A stretch of 64,000 nt of DNA, taken from NCBI RefSeq assembly GCF_001649575.2, contig NC_051430.1, forward strand, positions 19,598,476 to 19,662,475, read 5' to 3'. The position numbers and the translations under genes are program-made. Source of the stretch: Kryptolebias marmoratus. Taxonomy: Eukaryota > Chordata > Actinopteri > Cyprinodontiformes > Rivulidae. Under the pieces are notes generated by a model. It ran no database searches, had not been told where the DNA came from, and saw only the letters and a program-made list of their open reading frames with translations. How positions within the stretch are numbered: position 1 is the first letter of the stretch; each line of letters opens with the position of its first letter. This document shows, in pieces, positions 23,675 through 59,068 of the stretch.

Positions 23675-24735
23675 TTGATCCAGAAGAGCAAGATGTGCTA
23701 AACACACACACACACACAATCTGCGTGTGTGTCAGTGCCTTTCTTACTGCATGCCTGTTTTTGTTTCCTTCCAAGCGTGAGCTGTGCAGAGATGGTGTGA
23801 ATGTGTGAGGACTGAATGGCTGAGTGTGTGTGCGCGCGGGAAGAGAAGTGCTATATACTGAACTACAGTAAACTATTTCATCACAGAAGCTCAGAATGAA
23901 CCAAACTTTATCCTTTGTCCTCTAATTGCACTCATACTTTTGCACAAATCTAGATTTTCTTTGATTAAAAAAAAATAATAAAACGTGACATTAAGCTTTG
24001 AGTTTACAAACGGATCCGGTAAGAGTTGCAGAAGACTTAAACACTGGTGGAAACTGGAGGATCGACAAAACCTCCGGCTTTCCGTAGTTCTGCTTATTAC
24101 TGTCCAACACGTAAGTTGCTGATTTTACAGTTTCGTTGCCATTAAATGTATATTTCAAGTTGTAAATAAGAGATGAAACGATGCTACAAATCTAAAACTC
24201 TGAGGCCAAATTAGCTACAAGTTAAACTTTATTTCACTGGAATATATAAAAGGGAAACAAACGCTAATAAAAATATGTTTAATATTATTATCTCCTCATT
24301 CTTATTTTTTTTACCTCCATATTTTATTTTCAAAATAAAGACTGTTCAGTTTGAGATTTAGATGCATGCTATTTTTATACTGTACCTCCATGTATCAGTC
24401 TTCTGTATATTTAATATTTGGGTTTCTACCCATCCTCACATTAATCTAGGTGATGCAGACTGACTTGTTGTGTTTTTATACCACACATATGCAAAGCAGA
24501 CAATGAATTATGCAGAGAAAAGACAAATTCTTAATTATTATCGGCTTCTGTTTGTGTAAATGTTTGTGTCTTTGGTTTCTGGTGTGTCAGAGTTTAAAAT
24601 GATTCAATATTTCTATCGCTTCCTCTTTTTATTTAATTTATTTTTTTGGGGGGGGGAAGCAAACCGTTTACTGCTGTGGCTTTTTTTTTCCATGTTGTTT
24701 TCCAACAAATAAAATATGCTTCAGATTCCAGTAGC
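23675..24735 (+). other. VPS13A 3' UTR
   Basis: It runs from the stop codon to the AATAAA at 24708. It contains a CA run (about 23702-23718) followed closely by a GT run, which could pair as a hairpin in the mRNA. No coding signal. Confidence 0.75.
24708..24713 (+). terminator. Poly(A) signal of VPS13A
   Basis: AATAAA about 1,030 bases after the stop codon, shortly before the convergent GNA14 end. Confidence 0.75.
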
Positions 24736-25774
24736 GTCTTTATTCATCTGCTGCGGCAGGAACACGTTGAGGGAACCGCGTTCCCCGTTTTTATTAAATA
24801 ACTGTTTATGACAAGACCAACAAGTAACGTTTTAATTTAAACAGTTCCAGTTTCCTACAGATTATGTACATCTAAACAAGAGAAATGAGATGTTGCTGCA
24901 TAAATTAGGCACTTCAGTGTTACACAGGCTGAAGCGGTTGGTACATTTTCTATACGTAGAAGCACTCAGATCAACTTTTACAGTATTTTCAAATAAAGTA
25001 ATTCACACAAAGAATCATTTGTTACTATTTTACACTCACTATTCTGCAGAGAGTCATTTACAGGCGGGAGGCACCGATTCCTCCGCTTGGGATCAGAATT
25101 GGCTGGTGTTCAGCTTAAAGGCACATTTTATTTTAATTTTTCTGGTTCTTAAAGGCACCACAGCTGAGCAGCTAACGTCCACGAGCAACAGCACCTCTGG
25201 AAAAAATTTAGACTCCAAACAGGTAATGTTTAACTTTATGTCAGTTTATCTTTTACTGTAATCCGCTGGTGTCGATTCTCTGTCGTCCAGGAAATCTATA
25301 ATCTGATTTACAAAGGAAATTGGTCGCATTTTGTTTGTTTTTTTTCCGTATAAATACTCTTGCCCAGAACCCTGAAGCATTTTATTGTCAGTATTCCAGT
25401 AACAGAGCGAAGGCTCATTAAGCTGGTGTTTCACTTCTAGTAAACTCAGGTCTGTAAGGTCAAACCTTTGCAAAAGTCGGCTATCGGCACTGGCCCTGAA
25501 AACTCTGATCGGTGCAACTCTAATTTCCAACACGTTCGCCTGCAAGAAAAGACCATAAAAGTAACCGCATCTTTAAAAAGTTACATTCTAGACCCTGTAG
25601 CCTACACAATCTGTTCTCATCTCTATGACTGTTTGGCTAAAATCAGAGCTCAGCTGTTTGAAATGAAAATATTTGATCCTAAAGTATTTTTTTCTTTCTT
25701 CCTTTTTGTCAAGCATTTGCGACAGTTGTGTGGTATTCCCTTCTCTTTTAAACCTCCCTTTTCTGTTTTTTGTT
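24736..25774 (-). other. Probable GNA14 3' UTR
   Basis: Sequence between the GNA14 stop codon and its candidate poly(A) signals. No gene recognised; open frames here are short and unconserved in appearance. Confidence 0.6.
24739..24795 (-). terminator. Candidate poly(A) signals of GNA14
   Basis: TTTATT on the plus strand (AATAAA on the minus strand) occurs at 24739-24744 and 24790-24795, about 1 kb past the GNA14 stop. Use of either would place the GNA14 3' end against or across the VPS13A 3' end. Confidence 0.5.
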
Positions 25775-34775
<9,001 letters not shown>

Positions 34776-37451
34776 GGTCCCAAAGTCTAAACCCCTCCGC
34801 TGTCAGAGGAAAAAAAACAAAAAGCTTTGAAAAATAAAAAATAAAAAAGGCGCAGGTCGGGTCGTCACAGCTCCACCGAGGCGCAGAGCATCTTCAGGAG
34901 TGACGTCTGGATGTGAGAGGGCTCCACCTGGGCAGCTCCTTCCTTCAGGACCTGTTGGTTCAAAGTGCAGCACTGACTCTGAGCCTCTGAGCCTGAGACA
35001 CTGCTTCAGCTTTTTTCTTCTTTTTTTTTTCTCTGTACCTGGCCAGTGGGAGGGCGTGGCGACGGCCACAAATAGACAGGTTGAAATGGGAAGTGAGCCT
35101 CTGCAGTCCGCAGTTCATTCTGAGGCAGGACGCGTGAAATGTTCCCACGAGCCTCAGGGCCTGCAGGAGCCTCGGGACCTGCAGGAACCTTGGGACCTGC
35201 AGGAGCCTCAGGGCCTGTAGGAGCCTCAGGGCCTGCAGGAGCCTCGGGACCTGCAGGAACCTTGGGACCTGCAGGAGCCTCAGGGCCTGTAGGAGCCTCA
35301 GGGCCTGCAGGAGCCTCGGGACCTGCAGGAGCCTCAGGGCCTGCAGGAGCCTCAGGACCTGCAGGAGCCTCAGGAGCTGAAGATCCTGGCCTCATGAGAA
35401 ACCTCATCTATGATGCCTTTAGGTGTCTTTAGTGAGCTTGAACATATAAAACTGTAAATAAGCCAAATAAAAAGCCAGCAAAGCGATTTCAGAAGCATCA
35501 AATAAAAAGGGACATATATTTTTAAAGACCATGATGAATGCAGGTTTTAAATAACAACAGAGTAAAGTATGACCTGATGACCTGAGTTTTCTCTCAAGTG
35601 TTAGAATCAGGTTTCCTGATTTTAATGGTTCAAACCTTGCAGAGAAGTTTGGTTCCTGTTAGAAAACAGAGTCAGGAGGACAGAAGTCCTGCTTCTGTGT
35701 CTGAGCAGTCAGAGGAGGTCTACCTGTGGAGGACAGGTGGGGTACTTCCTGTCAGGGGTGGGGTTTTTGGCACAACACTGGCAGAACCCACAAGAAGTTG
35801 GCCAAATTGTTCCAATTTTATGTAATTCCTGATGCTATAGTGACCTCTGGTCTTTAAACATAGTTCTGAGCTGTATCCTGACTCTGTTATTTACCTTTTT
35901 TAGACTAATACTAATAATATGTATGCACTTTAAACTGGTTTTCTTTATGGGTCAAAAAAGAACAAAAACTGGATCCATATTTCGGCCATTAAAACCAAAA
36001 CCAGTTTAGACTGAGGTGTGTGGACTTCCATCAAACATTTAAATCAGTTTAAACCTTTTTAACTTTCTGTAGAGAGGACCAGGAGCACATTTCTTTTAGT
36101 GTTTTGTGTTTACAGACTATTTCTTTCCATTTTCTTTAGCGCAGGATTGCGTGGAGCTGGCGTCCATCTCCAGCCATTCAATAAATGATGTAAAGAATAA
36201 ATTTTTAAAGGAAAACTTCACCCTTCATGCTTTACTCAGGGTTTTCAAACATTCTTCATGTTGAAGTTCCAGACATTTCCAGAACTACAACTTGGATATT
36301 TTTGTGAATTTTTGACATCGAATCACCTGAAGATTTACTGTAATTTACAGTTTCTACAGCAGTGAAATTCTATTATCTGTTTGCGTTTGTCAGATTATTA
36401 GAAGTAGGAAAATTATCTCCAATTGCAAATATTTTTTTTCTGTTGGCTTTACAAGAAGAGAAACAAATGAAATAATTTATTTTATTTTTTGCTTATATTC
36501 TGCTGTTCTGTCAGTTTGTGAAACTACTCCACGTATTTTTTTTTTCTTTGCTAAGCGAATATTCTTTAATCAGAATTTTACAATTCCTTCCAAGAAATTG
36601 ACTGAATTCATTATTTTTTTCTATTGAAGTCTTCAAACACAAGCCTGTATGAGTTTGTCAGGTAAATGATTTCAAGTTGTTGCACTTTCCTTGTTGACAT
36701 TACAAGAGAAACTGTCCCACAATCAGGAAATGATCCACTTTCTTCGTCTTGCTTTCTGGAAGTTGGGAAAGGTCGACGTTCCTTTTTTACCCTGCTTCTT
36801 TCAGCAACTTTTAGAAATGGGCAATTTTAGTCTTTAGGACATGTAACAGGAGTCTGGGAACAATTTTTTTTTTCCATATTTATCCAGAGCAAGAAAAAAA
36901 AAAACAATTTCAGACACGAATGACCAGAATTCCACCTCCTGTCGTTTTTAGTAAATGTAGAGGTTCACAGTCCAGATTGAGAACTTGGGAAAGCTCCACG
37001 TTTTCCATCTGGACACCAGGAAGTGAAAAGTGAGGGAAAAACAAACAAACAAAAAAACCAGTCGACAAGAGTTGTAAAGAAACATGTTTCATTCAGAAAT
37101 ATGTTGAAGGAGTGCGTGTTTATGGATACAGGAAACATTTTTTTTTTACATAATTATAACTGGGACTCATCAGAACACCGTTTGAAAAATGAATCATTAA
37201 ACTTCATACCTTCAAAATCTGGAGGCAACAACCAAAAAAATAATTAAAAAAAAAAAAAGGTCAGCTATAGCTGAAAGCAACCAGGTGGCGTGTCAGAGCG
37301 AGCTCACGGCTCGTTCTTCGCTGCGTGACGTCTGCGGCTCGCAGCAACGCCACGGCTCCATCAGCTGGAGTCTCTGCTCACTTAAAGGGAAGATCCAGCC
37401 TCAACAACTGGTGGTTCTGCTTCAGCACCAAGTCATCCATCACATGGGACT
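34776..37451. other. GNA14 promoter side and GNA14-GNAQ intergenic region
   Basis: The first few hundred bases upstream of the GNA14 ATG contain A-rich tracts, a GC/KLF-type box near 35050 and an 18-bp minisatellite (35149-35377). From 35.4 to 37.4 kb the sequence is AT-rich with no recognisable gene. Confidence 0.6.
35149..35377. repeat. 18-bp minisatellite upstream of GNA14
   Basis: About 13 tandem units of the type GCAGGAGCCTCAGGGCCT, almost every one with a PstI site (CTGCAG) at its joint. Four unit variants recur in the same order twice, giving a 72-bp higher-order period. Because 18 is divisible by 3, frames on both strands stay open (GPAGAS… and GPEAPA…), which imitates a collagen-like protein. 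It lies about 0.4-0.6 kb upstream of the GNA14 start codon. Confidence 0.95.
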
Positions 37452-39133
37452 TTTATTCATTTTTAATTTTGAGTAAAAAAAACCCACCAATCTAAATCAA
37501 GAGCAGACATGAGCTCATCTGATAAACCAAGTTATCTTTGTGAAGCAAACACAACCGGTGCCAAATCTCCAAAAATTAACTGTTTCCGCCTGGATTTTCC
37601 CTTTAAGTCCGACGGACGGAGTAAAACGGCCACTTTAAAAGAGCAGGGGCACAAAGTTTGGGTTTACAGGCGATCATCAACACTGATAGGCTGAAACTGA
37701 AGTCCAGCTTCAAACCCCCCCTCGGCTGCAGACAGGATCCCATTAACAACGGTTTCAACATTCAGGTAATATCTGCAGCCTGTCCTGTTGGTGACAGATT
37801 ACTGGAATGTCTTTAATTACTCCTGAATACACTGAGGACCGGGCTTGATTTCCAAAAGCTGGAGTCTCTGAAAATAACAGAAACTTGGGAGTAAAAAGGC
37901 TGAAGTGGTCACTGGATGTCAGAACTCAACCAAACCAGGTAAAAAAACAAAAAACACTTTAATCCTCGACACGTCAGGGCAGTTCAATGCACTTTAATGC
38001 ACTGTGGTACAGGTTTTAAGACACGACTCTGATGCGACGACAGAAAGTGAGTTCTGATTACAGTTCGGCCATGATGTGCTTCGTTTGAATGTCCAGGAGT
38101 TTTAGCTACAACGAGCTGCACGTCAGAGCTGTTCTCTGGGCTTCTCACAGCACAGAACCACAAAGAAAGACTACCAGGGCTAAAGCAACCCCCCCCAACT
38201 GAACAACGGGGACATTAAGGGCTTCTTTAGCGTTGCTCCTTAATAAAAAGAAACAAAAAGTGCCTTACACGGGACTCCAGAGGCACAGCTTAATATAAGG
38301 CAATATGTACACATGAACAGGTGTGTGTGTGTTCTCTTAAGTTTCATAAATAAAATCTAAAAATAATACTGTACATTCTAATGAAACTGTGGCAATTGAG
38401 ATAAGGACATTTAAAAAAAGAGAGACATAAGCACCTATAAATGTTTCACCCTAATTAAACCAAATTTGATGAATTTCACTTCAACACTGACTCTGGGTCT
38501 GTATCTGGGGGAGTTAACCACATCTCTTCTCTGGAACTATAAGAGTTTAAGAAAAGAGTCGTAGTTTTTTTTTAAGTCAACACTTAATTGTCGCTGCTGC
38601 CGCGCAGCTTGGTTCAACAATACTCGTGATACAAAATGTGCCTGTAAATGTGGGGAGTGAAGACTTCATCAATACCTCACCAGAAGCTCTGTAGTGAAAT
38701 TAAAGAGAAAAGAAATCACTGAGTCATGTCATTAACACCAAAATGACAAGTGCTCTGGTTCTGAAGCCCGTTAGGAACTAAAAACCGTTACAATTAGCCC
38801 TGTAGATTAAGATTCAGTCTGCAGATTTCAAGACAAAAAACAAACAAAACAACTAAACGTTCTGATGGATCTGATGGTGAACATTAAGGTCCGTCTTGAC
38901 GCAGTTCTGAAGCTGAACAATGTTTTGTTGCCGAGCAAAAAAAAAAAAGGCAAAAATTTACATTCTCCTCTTAAAAAAAAAAAGAAAAGGAAACAAACAA
39001 AAATAACCAAACATGTAAATAACTTTTTTCTTTTTCAAAAATGAATTAGCAATTAGACATACATAGATAAATGTTTTCAATACCGCACATTCAATCTGCC
39101 AAAAAAGTAATGATTACAAGCCAACAAAGATGC

Positions 39134-39137
<4 letters not shown>

Positions 39138-39220
<83 letters not shown>
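39138..39220. repeat. (TA)n(GA)n compound microsatellite
   Basis: About 33 TA dinucleotides followed by about 8 GA, within the probable GNAQ 3' UTR. Confidence 0.97.
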
Positions 39221-40077
39221 TGTATGTACAATGATTATAGCATTTATAATTGCACTATGCCTCAATAAATGTAAATTACAGGCTTATGTTTTAGGGAACT
39301 GTTACAAAAAAAAGGACTCAAAGTAAATTTGGGAATTGCATGATAAAGAGGTGCCAATTATAAACAAGAAAAGGGCTTACTTTGGTACAAACTGCACTCC
39401 AACGCTCGGCCCTTTTACGAAACAACTCCAACACTATTCAGCCACAACAGTCAAGACAGCCGGGCTGTGATTGGACGCTCACAAAGGTCCAGCTGAGCTG
39501 TCACTGGACGGCAGCGGCCCGAGGCGGAGCAAAGCTGCGACCACAGGGCTGAAGAAGTTCAGTGCGCCGGAGAGGTTGCCTCGTCTCAGACAGCCTGCTT
39601 GTGTGTGTGTGTGTGTGAGGGGTGAAGAGAATACTTTAAAACCTGCAGGAATCAAGTCGGCTGATCAACATGTCAGTCAGTTAAGTCGATCAGTCCGTTC
39701 CTTCTGTGCTAATGGCCTTGATCTTTCCTAAAACACTGTCCAGCTCACGGAAGTAGCTCCCAGTGCAAAGCGGAGTCTGGTGCTCGGCTTGTTTTGGCAT
39801 CAGCAAAAAACAAACAAATCAACAACATATCTGTTATGGTAGTAAAAAGCATTATTGTGGCACATTTGAACATAAAACATTTATTCATGTCTCATAAATT
39901 ATCACCTCTGTGGAAAGTGGACGGAGTTCCTCTCCCCGCCCTGAACCGCGTGGTCGTGGCGGCTGCGGGGAAACGTCACGAGTCCTCTGCTCGGCAAAAA
40001 ACCTACCGACCCAAATACGAAGGGAATGTGCTTCCACAGCCTCACGCTTTACTCGCTGAATGGTACCAATGCAATGT

Positions 40078-40105
40078 AGTAATAATAATAATAATAATAA
40101 TAATG
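40078..40105. repeat. (AAT)n microsatellite
   Basis: About nine AAT units. Confidence 0.9.
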
Positions 40106-40659
40106 ATTCATGTTAATCAATATCAAAGAAATCTCAAATAATTTAAAAGTTACAGTTTATGCCTACTTAACAAGAGATTTGCCAATCAGTCTGTTAAAGA
40201 AATAAAGGAAGCTGTCAATTAGGCTATTACATCACTTCCTGTTAGGTGAACGTTGACGTTGGGACCTCCAGAATTAAACGACAGGCAGGGAGGAAAAGGA
40301 ACAAAAAACATTTTTTTTCTTGGTTTATAAAAAGGCAGAAGGAACGGAGCATGCTGCACTCCTCTCAGCTCCTTTCCTAATGTTTGAAAATGTCCTTCCT
40401 GCTCCCCCCCTCCCCTCCATGTTTCCTATCAACCCCGTACATAAGATGACATTTATCACGCTCACCCATCGGGCACCAAGAGGTCCAAAAAAAAAAAAAG
40501 AAAAAAAAAAAGGCAAATAAATTAGTATTACGTGACCATTAGATTATTCTTTTTCTCAGATACTTTTCTATATGTGTGTGTGTGTGTGAGATCTATGGTT
40601 TCACAGATTGAGTCAGTCAGAGTGTGTCGGGGGGCCCGACGCGGACGCCCCGACACACT

Positions 40660-56420
<15,761 letters not shown>

Positions 56421-59068
56421 CAAACAGAAAACAGTATTTTTAGAGGGTCCAGGAAAATGTTAATGGTTGACTGCATGGTGACGACCCCATAGTGGAGGTT
56501 AAGCTTTAACTGTCCGTGCAGCAGAACCAATAACAGGTCCAACAGCACTGCAGCAAACCGTGAAGGTCATTAGGGGCTATTTTTTTTACAGGCAGCACAG
56601 GGTTCAGATTATTCTGGTTCTGTTAAACATTCTCAAAGTTAACACTTACCCAATCTAAGATGAATGCAGTCAAATATACAAACTCCTTCATGTAGGCTCT
56701 TCTCTTTAACAACAACATCAGCAATGAGACATCGCTTCAAATATAAAGTCGTTTAGGAGGCAATTACAAACTTCATAGTCAACTACTGGAAAAGTGGGAA
56801 AAGTGATTTTCTGTCATTTCCAAATTGTTTAAATTGCACATTTGTCTCAAAGCTGTACAGACAACATAATGTTGGGCACGTATTGTTGAGTAAAAACCAT
56901 TACCACGTCATCACTGGAGAAGTAATTCAGAATTTGTACATCTTTTGCGCTTCAGACGGACTGAAAAATAGAGCAAGAAAACTAAACCAACGTATAAAAT
57001 AACCCATTTGAATGGACAGCAATATAAATCCAAACTCAGATCTTAGGCAGTTTCTAGTTGTAAAAGGAGAACAGTGCTTCCTCTTTATAAAAAGGCACAG
57101 TGTTTGATCATTTGAAGAAATCTTTCCCCTTGGTGATTTGTCAGTATAAGCTTGAAAACAGCTCAGGCAGCGTGTTGTTCACAACCAGAAACGATGCTGT
57201 CTTAGTGACTCAATCACGCCATCAGTCTTTTTCAGTTTTCTCCTTCTTTGGTTTTGTCAACACTGCATTCAGTGGTGGGTGTGTATCTCCCGTGGCCTTA
57301 CTCTTATACACTGATTGATCTCTGCCGTTTTAGTAAAATAGATCTTTGACGAGGGCTACATTAAAACGTAGTGATTCTGGGACATTACAACAAAGTTTTC
57401 TTGCTTTGAGTAGTCAGGACACAACATTTACAATACATAAAAGTCACGCACAATGTTTGAGTCAATTTGGCTACTGTATTATCTTGTTTAGCTGTTCTGT
57501 TTTCTTGGTTGGGGATAAATTTGCACTGAATATTTACTTTTCTGATAAAGTAAATGGTGTTGGCTTGTTGGTGCTCTTTGCAGTGTTGGTCGCACCGAAC
57601 TCATAGAAGAATTTTGTTTGTTTGTTAAGCCATTTAACTTTGACCTGTAAATCCTTCAGGTAGAAAAAAGACTCCTGAACTCAAAGAGTGTTTTGTCTAC
57701 ACTGACCAGACAGCTTAGCAAAGAGACAATCTGTAATTGGATCTTTAGGTACTTTGTTACTAGCAGCTTGTTCTTCTTTTATTTGTTAAATCTAAAAAAA
57801 ATAAAATAAAAAAAACCCAAAGATAACAGGGTTGGACACATAAAATTGTGGCACCAACAAGCCAAATCCCAAACAGCTATTAAAGAAAACTTGATGATGA
57901 TCAGCTGAAGGATGATACAACTCCCAGGTCCTGTCTTTGACTGATACTTTTGTTTTGTTTGTTTCTTACAGACATGACTTTCAGACGTTGTAGATAGTTT
58001 TATGCATCAGGGCTGGTTTCAAACATTTGCACTGTAAATCTATGCACAATACCACAACAACAAATGCGTGGATCCAATTTTTTGAGCAGTTCTGAGCTTT
58101 GTTTTGGAAATCAAAGCAAACCTTGTGTCTGCAGTGAATAATAATGAAATAATGGCGCTGTTCTAAAGCTAAATAGCGATAAAGATCTAGAGTTTTGGCT
58201 CTTTGTGTTTGTCGCCTGTGGAAATCTTTTCATCTTTGTTTTTTGCCGGGTCATGTTGTGTTTCACCAGCAATAGTGTTTCGGCTGAAAATACCATTTGG
58301 GCGTTGCTCCATTTGGCTTTTAATAAAAATTCAAATAATTTTTATTAAAAGCTTATGCTGCAAACATTTTATAATAATAGAACAACACTAAGTTGTCATC
58401 ATAATACCACAATGACAATTGTAGGCCAGAAGGAAACAGATCCTGTATTATCAAATCTAAATCAGGGATTATAACAAAGAGAAACCCCAAAATGAGATAC
58501 TAATGAAGTAGAGACGGTAGAGAGTTTCCTATTCAGGGTGCTGCATACTCATATCTTCAAAGGAAATAGATTTATTAAAGCGTACCTGTAGTTTCACAAA
58601 CTTAGACTCTTTGTTATAAACAAAAAGTTTAAATTGAGGTCATCTCAGAGTTGCTTGTAACCTACAACTACGGCCCATTTAGATCATCCAAAATCGGGAC
58701 ACTCTCCCACCTGCTTAATTGCATGATATTAATTTGTTTGAATCTAGCTCATGAAGTACATGCCGTTGTTATCTGCACTCACAATACCTACCAGGCAAAA
58801 ATACGAATGAATTTATAGACATGAAAAAAAAAAACCCGCTTCCACTAGAAATTATGCTAGCTGTCCAGGGATCTGTTCCACAACTTTGCGGCTCGGGGAT
58901 TTTTTTTCAGCCTGCACTTGTAATGAAGGTCAAGTTCTCCAAATGGACGCTCAACCACAGGTCAGTAACATTTTAACCGGCATTTGGTTTTCAGCATAAT
59001 TACAATTCACAAAGGGATTCTGCCGGTAGATATAATTCTATAAGCTTAAAATGATAGCATGATACTGT
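56421..59068. other. Intergenic region upstream of GNAQ
   Basis: No gene recognised; open frames are short and look random. It holds one perfect 16-bp inverted repeat at 58316-58352. Confidence 0.6.
58316..58352. repeat. Perfect 16-bp-stem inverted repeat with AATAAA on both strands
   Basis: 58316-58331 pairs exactly with 58337-58352 around a 5-base loop. Each arm contains an AATAAA when read on its own strand, so it could act as a bidirectional poly(A) signal or a hairpin. AT-richness makes chance formation possible. Confidence 0.7.

Larger units (their letters stand above)
37452..40659 (-). other. Probable long GNAQ 3' UTR
   Basis: Downstream of the GNAQ stop there is no other gene for 3 kb. 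Minus-strand AATAAA signals occur at 39880-39885 and 37452-37457. GNAQ mRNAs of other vertebrates have long 3' UTRs, so the end is probably in this range. It holds a TA/GA microsatellite (39138-39220), a GT run (39601-39617), an AAT run (40078-40105) and another GT run (40573-40589). Confidence 0.5.

Noticed and set aside
35006..35432. Collagen-like proteins (GPAGAS… on plus, GPEAPAGPEA… on minus)
   Set aside because: Both come from the same 18-bp minisatellite, whose unit length is a multiple of 3. Frames on both strands are open for that reason alone; no signal peptide, splice structure or conserved domain is present.
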